NCBI GenBank assembly: GCA_045636865.1
Contig: JAZTYJ010000002.1
Span: 1 to 22,346, forward strand
DNA: 22,346 nucleotides
Origin: SIG480 sp045636865
GTDB taxonomy: Bacteria; Bacillota; Clostridia; Oscillospirales; JAAYXM01
Direction of reading: 5' to 3'
The position numbers and the translations under genes were made by a program. The notes beneath the pieces are model-generated. The model searched no databases. It saw nothing but the letters and a program-made list of their open reading frames with translations, and was not told where the DNA came from. The first letter of the stretch is position 1, and the number at the start of each line of letters is the position of its first letter. Below are positions 7,589 through 14,471 of the stretch, one piece after another.

Positions 7589-7625
7589 AGGAGCTGTACA
7601 AGACCTTGTGCAGCTCCTGTTTTTA
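7589..7625 (+). terminator. Intercistronic terminator between the Ldh-type gene and hydroxyacid dehydrogenase
   Basis: A 14-base inverted repeat (7589-7602 and 7605-7618, one G-T pair) runs into GTTTTT. It starts 7 bases after one stop codon and ends 17 bases before the next start, leaving no room for a promoter between. It probably lowers, rather than abolishes, expression of the downstream gene. Confidence 0.75.
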
Positions 7626-7642
7626 AAAAGGGAGGTCGTATT

Positions 7643-8593
7643 ATGAAGATAGCAGTTTTAGACACTTGCACAATAACAAAAGGTGATGTTGCGCTTGATG
7701 AAATTTCGGCACTCGGCGAGGTTCTTTATTTCGACGATATGCCTATAGATGATTTCGACGAAACCGTCGGTGATGCTGATGCGGTTATATGCAACAAAGC
7801 AAATTTAAACCGCGAATTCATCGACAGATGTCCAAAGCTTAAGTATATTGGTCTCTTTGCCACGGGATACAACAACATAGATATCGCGTATGCAAAGGAG
7901 AAGGGAATATCGGTTGCAAACGTTCCGGGATACTCAACTCATTCGGTTGCACAGCTCACCTTCTCAATGATTCTCGCGCTTTCCGGAAGTCTTGTCGACT
8001 ATGTAAATTCGATAAGAAACGGCGGATGGATAAAATCCCCGACGTTCTCATATTTCCCGTATCCGATATTTGAGCTTCGCGGAAAAACTCTCGGTGTGTT
8101 CGGATACGGCGATATCGGAAGTGAGGTTGCAAAGCTGGGCAGAGCGTTTGGGATGAACGTTATTGTTTCGACGCGCACACCGTCAAAATGCACGGAGTTT
8201 CCGTGTGTCAGCCGTGAAGAGCTTTTTAGAAAATCCGATTTTCTTACGCTCCACGCACCGCTCACTCCCGAAACCGAGCGTATGGTAAATCGCGAAACTC
8301 TTTCGCTTATGAAGAAATCTGCATTTTTGATCAACACAAGCCGCGGCGGCGCGGTTGATGAGAAGGCTCTTGCCGACGCACTCAATGAGGGACGTATTGC
8401 AGGCGCGGGAATTGACGTTTTAACGCGTGAACCGATGTATGACGGCAATCCGCTTATGACAGCTAAAAACTGCATTATGACGCCGCATATCGCATGGGCG
8501 CCCATTGAAACGAGGAGACGTCTCATTACGCTTGTTGCAGAAAACTTAAAGGCTTTTATGGATGGAAACCCTAAAAACATCGTAAACAGATAA
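7643..8593 (+). CDS. D-2-hydroxyacid dehydrogenase (glycerate/2-ketoacid reductase type)
   Basis: This 316-residue NAD(P)-dependent dehydrogenase resembles glycerate (hydroxypyruvate) and glyoxylate/2-ketogluconate reductases. The catalytic domain wraps a Rossmann domain with GYGDIG at 154-159. The catalytic triad is Arg234 (NTSRGG), Glu263 (LTREPM) and His282 (PHIAWA). The residues after the second beta strand are VSTRTP (175-180) where NAD-specific members normally have an acidic residue, which suggests a preference for NADP. GGGAGG lies upstream of the ATG. The gene follows the prs-kdgK operon but is separated by a terminator hairpin. Codon use looks less biased than in kdgK, in line with lower expression. 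The likely role is reduction of a 2-keto sugar acid or hydroxypyruvate; the exact substrate is unknown. Confidence 0.82.
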   Translation: MKIAVLDTCTITKGDVALDEISALGEVLYFDDMPIDDFDETVGDADAVICNKANLNREFIDRCPKLKYIGLFATGYNNIDIAYAKEKGISVANVPGYSTHSVAQLTFSMILALSGSLVDYVNSIRNGGWIKSPTFSYFPYPIFELRGKTLGVFGYGDIGSEVAKLGRAFGMNVIVSTRTPSKCTEFPCVSREELFRKSDFLTLHAPLTPETERMVNRETLSLMKKSAFLINTSRGGAVDEKALADALNEGRIAGAGIDVLTREPMYDGNPLMTAKNCIMTPHIAWAPIETRRRLITLVAENLKAFMDGNPKNIVNR

Positions 8594-8632
8594 AGAAAAT
8601 GACTTCTTACGAAAAGTAAGAAGTCATTTTCT
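8594..8632. terminator. Bidirectional terminator between convergent genes
   Basis: A perfect 17-base inverted repeat (8594-8610 and 8616-8632) with a 5-base loop sits exactly between the stop codons of the hydroxyacid dehydrogenase and the convergent small membrane protein. A-rich and T-rich outer arms allow termination both ways. Confidence 0.85.
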
Positions 8633-8633
8633 T

Positions 8634-8897
8634 TTAAAGGAGAAAAACAGAGAGCAAAAAAATCGTTAAAATAAGAAGAGTTGCAGTTAATATAATCGGA
8701 AATATGAAATTTCTTTTTGTATGAGTGCAGTTTGCGCGGACATATTCATCAGCTTCAGAACAAGCTTCCCTGAGTATTTTATCGGCGTCAAAGTCAGTTG
8801 AAAGGGAACCGTCTTTGAGTATGAAAATAGCTTCTTCGAAAATACTCCCCACAGGCGGTTTTACGATAACGACGCGTCTTGATGTTCCTTTGACCAT
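8634..8897 (-). CDS. Small tail-anchored membrane protein next to spoIIE
   Basis: This 87-residue protein has a conserved-looking soluble head opening with MVKGTSRRVVIVKPP and then FEEAIFILKD, an acidic helical middle, and a C-terminal hydrophobic segment (about 65-87) that should anchor it in the membrane. From memory, short clostridial proteins with this opening are sometimes annotated, without support, as translation initiation factor 2. I would not use that name. The ATG at 8895-8897 is preferred over the GTG 9 bases upstream, because GGTGA lies 5 bases before it and the promoter leaves almost no leader for the GTG. It follows spoIIE by 44 bases on the same strand and also has a promoter of its own. 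Function is unknown. Confidence 0.7.
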   Translation of the reverse strand: MVKGTSRRVVIVKPPVGSIFEEAIFILKDGSLSTDFDADKILREACSEADEYVRANCTHTKRNFIFPIILTATLLILTIFLLSVFLL

Positions 8898-8915
8898 AAT
8901 CTTCACCGAGCCTTT

Positions 8916-8945
8916 ATAATAAGTTTATCCGAAAATTTATGTCAA
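8916..8945 (-). promoter_or_regulatory. Promoter of the small membrane protein gene
   Basis: On the minus strand TTGACA (8940-8945) overlaps the spoIIE stop codon and is followed after 18 bases by TATTAT (8916-8921). The start point would leave a leader of about 10 bases. It allows expression apart from spoIIE. Confidence 0.6.
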
Positions 8946-11263
8946 TATACCTCTTCGACGAGAATTACGGCGACGGTCATATCGTCATTTTTTCCGTATG
9001 TCGCTATCGAGTGTGCGAGAATTTCATCAGCGAAGGCCTTTAGATTTCTGACATCAGCTTTAGAGATAAAACCAAGAAAATTCACATCGTCTACACCGTC
9101 TGCAATGCCGTCGCTTGTCATTATGATGCAGTCTCCGGGCAAGAGGTTTATGCTTGTTACGTCCGGATCATGTGAAGAAGAGAGCGCGATTCCGGCAGGA
9201 AGTGAAGATGAAGTTATGCGCCGGACGCTCTCTCCTCGTTTTATATATGAGGGTGAAGCGCCGAGCTTATAGAACTCTGCATATCCCGAAAACATATCAG
9301 CATAAAAAAGATCGAGGGTAGAAAATGCGGCGTTGAATTCTGTTCTGAATCTGAAAACAGACTGCAGAGTGGAAAGCGCATCTTTGGGCGAAAAACCCGC
9401 GTGTAATAAATCAGAGAGAAGTGATATGCACGTTTCGCTTTCCTTTGCGGCAAGGTTTCCGCTTCCCATTCCGTCAGAGAGAAGAAGGACAGTTTTTCCG
9501 TTTGCGGGTGAGAAAAAGCTACCGGAATCGCCGCTTTTTTCGTTTGTTTTTCTGCTTGTTGCCGCAGCGGCGAAGTTTGCATGAAGTCGCGGAAGCTCGC
9601 GGATTATGATGTCGTCAAGCTTTTTTGATTTTGTGTAAACAATATCCGAAAGCTTTGTTTTGCAGGCAGCGGAAAACAAGGGGAGAAAAGTTTTTCCGTG
9701 ATCCCGGATATAGCTGAGGTCGTTGCCGCAGAGATGAATGTTAAGATGGTTTTCAAAGTCACGGTAAACTGCGGCATCGCAGAGTATTCCGCGATTTGAG
9801 AGTATAGACAAAATCTCTCTTTCTGCATCTTCGTCAAAGTGCGTGTTTGAGGAGATTTCAGAGGATAAATCGGAAAAGATGGCCGCGGTGTCGGAGTATT
9901 GCTTGCTGAGAAGTTCACGGCTTTCACAGAGGTGAGAGTAGCTCTGTGCACGGTATCGCATTGCAAAAATCTCGCGGTTTACGGAGTTAATAAAAGATTC
10001 TATGTTGATGCATCGCGAGGAAAAGTAAAGAGGGAAGTCGCTTGCACAGAGAACACCGTTTTTTGTGATTGCATGCTCTGCCTTCATAAAAGCGTCGCGG
10101 GTTGAGAAGGTATCGCGATTCCAGCAGGTGTTCAGGAGTTCGCATTTTTTGCAGACAGAACACGTCGTTTTTTCAAAAAATGTTTTAACATCAGAAAGCG
10201 AAGGTGGCTCGTTTTGCTCATCAAGCTCCGAAAGTGCGTTTCTGAGAGAGGAAAAAGCCTTCGCCGCATTTTCAAGTCGCTCCGAAGTGAGAATTCGAAG
10301 GTGAACATCGCTTCTTTTTGTATGTGAGCGAAAAAAGGTTCCGGTATGCTTGAAAAGAGTCTTTCCAAAAAGAAGAAAAAAGGTCGAAGCAACAACGAAC
10401 TCAAGTGAAAACGCGAGAGCGAGAGGAAGATTTAAGCAGGCACAGATGCAAACTCCCGATAAGAAGGAGAAAAAGAGTGAAAGGTGAGCTCCGAGGGGGC
10501 TGAAAATGGAAAAGATAATTCCGCAAAGAGCGAGAATCATACAGTATTCGGGATTTAGAAGTGTTAGCGAAACGGCTGTGCCGAGAACTACTCCGCACGG
10601 TGCGCCGACACGCATTCCGCCAAAGAAGAAACAGAAGAGAGTCAGAAACAGCGCAAGCATTCTGCCGACGGAGAGAGTTGAAAATGCGGATATACCGGAA
10701 AATGCGCTGACGATTCCGACACACAGCACAAGCGCAGCTACCGAAAGCTCGCCGGATGAGAGTTTTCTTTTCTGTGTAAAAAGTGAGAGGAAATACGCAC
10801 CAAAGCCTGAAAGGACAACTTCAAAAAGTGAAACGACAGAATCGAAAAAACGAAAACCGCCGTCAGCGAGAAAAACAAAGTCGATGCAGAAAATCGGAAC
10901 AACAACAGAAAGTGGTGCAAAGAAACGCTTTTTCGAAAGATACGTATCCGAAAAAACAAAGTTTGCAGTAAAAATCAGAATGATACAGGCGATGTATTTG
11001 AGCGAGTTTATCTTGTTAAAAAGAGAAATATAACCGAGTATCGCGCCGAGAAGTCCGAAAAGGGAGAATCGCGAAACGCCGAGAGCCGCGCTCGCGGCAA
11101 GACCGAACGGTGCGGTCTCACCGAGGAAGGTTGCACGCGATAACAGAAACGAAAAAATAAAGTTTGCGGGGCAGAGAATAATAGCGGGGGAGATTGCTGA
11201 AAACAATTTTTTTGTTATGATATGTATATGCGAAAAGTTTTTTGCTTTGTTTTCTGTACTCAT
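8942..11263 (-). CDS. spoIIE: Stage II sporulation protein E, PP2C-type serine phosphatase
   Basis: SpoIIE dephosphorylates the anti-anti-sigma factor SpoIIAA in the forespore, releasing sigma-F, and acts at the polar septum. The 773-residue protein has a long N-terminal membrane region (about residues 20-300, around ten hydrophobic segments), a central regulatory region with a cysteine cluster C368-x2-C371-x2-C374-x5-C380, and a C-terminal PP2C phosphatase domain. Metal-binding motifs of that domain are SDGMGSG (596-602, Asp597), SDGIADG (717-723, Asp718) and NDDMTV near 759-764. Domain order and length are those of SpoIIE. AAGGA lies 12 bases before the ATG, a rather long spacing. The gene is divergent from pckG, and no clear sigma-A promoter or Spo0A box was seen upstream. 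The phosphatase motifs appear intact, which argues that the organism forms spores. Confidence 0.93.
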   Translation of the reverse strand: MSTENKAKNFSHIHIITKKLFSAISPAIILCPANFIFSFLLSRATFLGETAPFGLAASAALGVSRFSLFGLLGAILGYISLFNKINSLKYIACIILIFTANFVFSDTYLSKKRFFAPLSVVVPIFCIDFVFLADGGFRFFDSVVSLFEVVLSGFGAYFLSLFTQKRKLSSGELSVAALVLCVGIVSAFSGISAFSTLSVGRMLALFLTLFCFFFGGMRVGAPCGVVLGTAVSLTLLNPEYCMILALCGIIFSIFSPLGAHLSLFFSFLSGVCICACLNLPLALAFSLEFVVASTFFLLFGKTLFKHTGTFFRSHTKRSDVHLRILTSERLENAAKAFSSLRNALSELDEQNEPPSLSDVKTFFEKTTCSVCKKCELLNTCWNRDTFSTRDAFMKAEHAITKNGVLCASDFPLYFSSRCINIESFINSVNREIFAMRYRAQSYSHLCESRELLSKQYSDTAAIFSDLSSEISSNTHFDEDAEREILSILSNRGILCDAAVYRDFENHLNIHLCGNDLSYIRDHGKTFLPLFSAACKTKLSDIVYTKSKKLDDIIIRELPRLHANFAAAATSRKTNEKSGDSGSFFSPANGKTVLLLSDGMGSGNLAAKESETCISLLSDLLHAGFSPKDALSTLQSVFRFRTEFNAAFSTLDLFYADMFSGYAEFYKLGASPSYIKRGESVRRITSSSLPAGIALSSSHDPDVTSINLLPGDCIIMTSDGIADGVDDVNFLGFISKADVRNLKAFADEILAHSIATYGKNDDMTVAVILVEEVY

Positions 11264-11348
11264 TTGTAAAAAAGTCCTTTCAATTTATTATGCATACAAA
11301 GAGTATAAAACAAATATAATAAATAAGCGGTCGGAAAATGTAGGGCAA

Positions 11349-11379
11349 AATGCAATAAAAAATGCAAAGTGTAATGCAA
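11349..11379. repeat. Three AATGCAA repeats with a 12-base period
   Basis: AATGCAA occurs at 11349-11355, 11361-11367 and 11373-11379, exactly 12 bases apart, in the AT-rich region between divergent spoIIE and pckG. The regular spacing suggests a multi-site operator, but chance in AT-rich DNA is not excluded. The rest of 11264-11570 holds no gene. Confidence 0.4.
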
Positions 11380-11504
11380 ATAGTCGTATTGTGGTGATGT
11401 TTTTTGATTTATGATATACTTAGACGTATTTTGCGAAAAGTTTTATAAAAAAAATAAAATAAATTTGTTAAAATTTAAATTTATCAGCAAAAAGACTTGA
11501 TATT

Positions 11505-11533
11505 TTGACAAAAATATAATAATATAATATATA
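11505..11533 (+). promoter_or_regulatory. Promoter of pckG
   Basis: A perfect TTGACA (11505-11510) is followed after 17 bases by TATATA (11528-11533). A second pairing, TTGATA (11497-11502) with TAATAT, also at 17 bases, overlaps it. The leader to the ATG would be about 30 bases. Confidence 0.6.
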
Positions 11534-11570
11534 GCAAAATTTGTAGTATTACGAAAGGGGCGAATTCAAA

Positions 11571-13349
11571 ATGAGTTTGACAACTAACAAATTTGTAAAT
11601 GAATGGGTAAAAGAAATTACTGAACTCGTTAAGCCGGATTCAGTAGTTTGGATTGATGGTAGCGAGGAACAGCTCGAAGCTCTTCGTGCTCAGGCAGTCT
11701 CAACAGGCGAGCTTATTAAGCTTAACGAAGAAAAGCTTCCGGGTTGTTATCTCCACAGAACTGCTATAGATGACGTTGCTCGTGTTGAGGACCGTACATT
11801 TATCTGTGCACCGACAAAGGAAGAGGCAGGTGCTACAAATAACTGGATGGATCCGAAGGAAATGTATGCTAAGCTCACAAAGCTTTACGACGGCAGCATG
11901 AAGGCCAGAACAATGTATGTTCTTCCGTTCTCAATGGGTGTTGTAGGTTCTCCGTTTGCAAAAGCAGGCATCGAGATTACAGACTCTATCTATGTTGTTC
12001 TCAATATGAAGATTATGACACGTATCGGCAAGGCTGTTCTTGACAACCTCGGCGACAGCGCTGACTTTGTTCACGGTCTCCATTCACGTGCAACAATGAA
12101 TCCCGAAGAGAGATACATTGTTCAGTTCCCGCAGGATAACACAATCTGGTCTATCAACTCAGGTTACGGCGGAAACGTTCTCCTCGGTAAGAAGTGCTTT
12201 GCTCTTCGTATCGCATCATATCAGGGCCGCAACGAAGGCTGGATGGCTGAACATATGCTCATCCTCGGTGTTAAGGCTCCGAACGGTACAAAGAAGTACA
12301 TCGCAGCAGCATTCCCGTCTGCTGGCGGTAAGACAAACCTCGCTATGCTTATTCCGCCGAAGGCATACAAGGATAAGGGCTATGAAGTTGAGTGCGTAGG
12401 CGACGATATCGCATGGCTCCGCGTTGGTGAAGACGGTGGTCTCTGGGCTATCAACCCTGAAGCAGGCTTCTTTGGTGTTGCACCGGGTACAAACGAAAAG
12501 TCAAACCCGAATGCTCTCCACACATGCCTCCAGGATACAATCTTTACAAACGTTGTTCATAACGTTGAAGACAATACTGTTTGGTGGGAAGGTCTTGACA
12601 AGAATCCTCCGAAGAACGCTATCAACTGGAAGGGCGAGAAGTGGGATTGCGAATCAGGCGAGAAGGGTGCACACCCGAACTCACGTTTCACAGCACCGGC
12701 ATCAAAGTGCCCGTGCATCTCTCCGGAATTTGAAAGCCTCAAGGGCGTTCCGATTTCTGCAATCGTATTCGGCGGACGCCGCGCAAAGACAGCTCCGCTT
12801 GTATATCAGTCATTTGACTGGAACCACGGTGTATTCGTAGGTTCAGCTATGGCGTCAGAGACAACTGCAGCAGCTGCAGGTGCAGTCGGAGTTGTTCGCC
12901 GCGATCCGATGGCTATGCTTCCGTTCTGCGGATACAATATGGGCGACTACTTCGCACATTGGCTCGAAATGGGCGACAAGATCACAAAGAAGCCGAAGAT
13001 CTTCAACACAAACTGGTTCAGAACTGATTCAAACGGCAAGTTCCTCTGGCCGGGATTCGGTGACAACCTCCGTGTTCTTGAGTGGATTCTCAAGCGTTGC
13101 GATGACGAAGTTGACGCTGTTGAAACTCCGATCGGTTATGTTCCGAATCCTGAGGACATCAACCGCGAGGGCATTGAGGACGAAGTAACTCTCGACATCC
13201 TCAAGGATATCCTTTCAGTTGATCCGCAGCTCTGGAAGGAAGACGCTGCAAACCTCGAAGAATTCTATGCAAAGATTCAGAGTGTTGGCAACCGTATGCC
13301 GAAGGAAATGTACGATCAGCTCGAAGGTCTTAAAAAGCGCCTCGGTTAA
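11571..13349 (+). CDS. pckG: Phosphoenolpyruvate carboxykinase (GTP)
   Basis: This enzyme interconverts oxaloacetate plus GTP with PEP, CO2 and GDP, in gluconeogenesis or, in fermentative anaerobes, as a carboxylating step toward C4 acids. The 592 residues fit the GTP family. Landmarks are RTFICAP with Arg75, RTMYVLPFSMG (113-123), SGYGGNVLLGKKC (197-209, metal-ligand lysine), EHMLILG with His228, the P-loop FPSAGGKTN (248-256) and VGDDIAW (276-282, metal-ligand Asp). In the family the P-loop normally reads S-A-C-G-K-T; here Gly252 replaces the reactive cysteine, and I see no sign of frameshift around it. GAAAGGGG lies before the ATG. The gene stands alone with its own promoter and terminator, and its biased codon use suggests high expression. 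Confidence 0.95.
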   Translation: MSLTTNKFVNEWVKEITELVKPDSVVWIDGSEEQLEALRAQAVSTGELIKLNEEKLPGCYLHRTAIDDVARVEDRTFICAPTKEEAGATNNWMDPKEMYAKLTKLYDGSMKARTMYVLPFSMGVVGSPFAKAGIEITDSIYVVLNMKIMTRIGKAVLDNLGDSADFVHGLHSRATMNPEERYIVQFPQDNTIWSINSGYGGNVLLGKKCFALRIASYQGRNEGWMAEHMLILGVKAPNGTKKYIAAAFPSAGGKTNLAMLIPPKAYKDKGYEVECVGDDIAWLRVGEDGGLWAINPEAGFFGVAPGTNEKSNPNALHTCLQDTIFTNVVHNVEDNTVWWEGLDKNPPKNAINWKGEKWDCESGEKGAHPNSRFTAPASKCPCISPEFESLKGVPISAIVFGGRRAKTAPLVYQSFDWNHGVFVGSAMASETTAAAAGAVGVVRRDPMAMLPFCGYNMGDYFAHWLEMGDKITKKPKIFNTNWFRTDSNGKFLWPGFGDNLRVLEWILKRCDDEVDAVETPIGYVPNPEDINREGIEDEVTLDILKDILSVDPQLWKEDAANLEEFYAKIQSVGNRMPKEMYDQLEGLKKRLG

Positions 13350-13362
13350 TTGAAATAAATTT

Positions 13363-13396
13363 AAAACCGTGAAAGGGAAACCTTTCACGGTTTTTT
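13363..13396 (+). terminator. Terminator of pckG
   Basis: A perfect 14-base inverted repeat (13363-13376 and 13381-13394) closes on the loop GAAA and runs into T residues, 14 bases after the pckG stop codon. Confidence 0.9.
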
Positions 13397-13403
13397 GTAT
13401 AAA

Positions 13404-13429
13404 AAAGACGTATGATATCATACGTCTTT
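13404..13429 (-). terminator. Palindromic terminator of the lipid kinase gene
   Basis: This is a perfect 26-base palindrome with no spacer. On the minus strand it lies 18 bases after the lipid kinase stop and is followed by TTTTTT, as expected of an intrinsic terminator. It sits back to back with the pckG terminator. Confidence 0.75.
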
Positions 13430-13447
13430 AAAATATAGAAATTATTT

Positions 13448-14317
13448 TTATAAGGCAGCTCCAACAAAGGCTTTTGAACGAGCTGTGTATGATTTTACAT
13501 CATTTACAGTCTCACCGTCAAGCTGAAGTTCACACGGAGTATCATACTCTACCGTTATTTCCTTGCCCGTATATACAGACACGAGCTTTTTGAATTTAAG
13601 GTGTTCGCCCTTGAATACGGAAGGGAAGACGCACATAAGCTGAAGTTTGGTGCAATCGTGAACTACAACAAGAGAGAGCTCATCGCTTCCGCGCTTCTGG
13701 TTGGGAGCAACCTTCATACCTCCGCCAAAGTATCGACCGTACATAGAGGATGCAAGCCACACCTTCCTGTGCTCAAAAGTTTCACCATCAACAGTTATTT
13801 TGGCATTTCTCGGACGGAAAGAGAAAAGAATAAGGCGGAGTGCGATAGATGTGTAGTTAATCTTTTTGTTGGAAGTTTCGCGAAGTTTGTTTCCAACGGC
13901 GCAAACCGTGCCTTCGATACCAAATCCTATTCCGTTAAAAAAGCGGAAAGTGATTCCGTTGATTTCAACGGTCGGGAGATTCGCCATGTAATCGTTTATG
14001 AGGAAAGGTTCTGAGCCGAAAGGCTTTTCAAGGTCATTTAAAAAGTCATTTCCGCTTCCTGCAGAGTAGTAAAAAAGTTTGTTTTTAACGTCAATTCCGT
14101 TTATGCGGTTTGCAAAGCGGTTGAGCGTACCGTCGCCGCCGCAGATGATAACATCATCCTCATCGTTGATCGAAGAAAAGAAGTTTTCAAAGCTTTCAAT
14201 TTTAAGGATGTCGAGATATTCAACCTCATAACCGATATAGAGTGAACCGAGCTTTTTTGCGACGCCGTCGCCGCGTTCATTTCCTGCGATAGGATTGTAT
14301 AATATGTATTTTTTCAT
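13448..14317 (-). CDS. Diacylglycerol kinase-family lipid kinase (YegS/DgkB-like)
   Basis: This 289-residue soluble or membrane-peripheral kinase transfers phosphate from ATP to a lipid, probably diacylglycerol, returning it to phospholipid synthesis. The N-terminal strand YILYNPIAGN, the signature GGDGTLNRF (60-68), and SAGSGNDFLND (85-95, in place of the more common G-T-G-N-D) mark the diacylglycerol kinase catalytic domain. FNGIGFGIEG and the later LASSMYGRYFGGGMKVAP segment are typical of the YegS/DgkB C-terminal domain. GAAGG stands very close to the ATG (3 bases), a short spacing. It is transcribed divergently from the ceramidase-like gene and has its own promoter and terminator. Sphingosine or other lipid substrates are possible. 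Confidence 0.88.
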   Translation of the reverse strand: MKKYILYNPIAGNERGDGVAKKLGSLYIGYEVEYLDILKIESFENFFSSINDEDDVIICGGDGTLNRFANRINGIDVKNKLFYYSAGSGNDFLNDLEKPFGSEPFLINDYMANLPTVEINGITFRFFNGIGFGIEGTVCAVGNKLRETSNKKINYTSIALRLILFSFRPRNAKITVDGETFEHRKVWLASSMYGRYFGGGMKVAPNQKRGSDELSLVVVHDCTKLQLMCVFPSVFKGEHLKFKKLVSVYTGKEITVEYDTPCELQLDGETVNDVKSYTARSKAFVGAAL

Positions 14318-14358
14318 TATCCTTCACCCACAAAAAGTATTTGTCTAAATACAAAATA

Positions 14359-14387
14359 ATTTTATCATAAAAAAGACAAGAAGTAAA
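14359..14387 (-). promoter_or_regulatory. Putative promoter of the lipid kinase gene
   Basis: On the minus strand TTTACT (14382-14387) and TAAAAT (14359-14364) are 17 bases apart. The -35 is a partial match. It is back to back with the promoter of the divergent ceramidase-like gene. Confidence 0.5.
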
Positions 14388-14412
14388 GTGTTTTGAAAAT
14401 GATAACGGCGCA

Positions 14413-14441
14413 TTGACAATGGGGGTTTTAAAGGTTATAAT
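14413..14441 (+). promoter_or_regulatory. Consensus promoter of the ceramidase-like gene
   Basis: Perfect TTGACA (14413-14418) and perfect TATAAT (14436-14441) are separated by exactly 17 bases. The leader to the ATG at 14472 would be about 24 bases, and the upstream TTG at 14445 would be outside the transcript, supporting the ATG start. Confidence 0.88.
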
Positions 14442-14471
14442 TAATTGAAATCAGATGAAGGAGAAAGCAAA

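Noticed and set aside
9241..11033. Many overlapping open frames on both strands within spoIIE
   Set aside because: They are shadows of the spoIIE reading frame, with no ribosome binding sites or recognisable domains.
11264..11570. Riboswitch or Spo0A box between spoIIE and pckG
   Set aside because: No T-box, known aptamer core or clear TGTCGAA-type box could be recognised; only phased heptamers and a sigma-A promoter.
14445..14471. TTG start for the ceramidase-like gene
   Set aside because: It lies within a few bases of the -10 box, before the expected transcript start, and AAGGAG serves the ATG at 14472.
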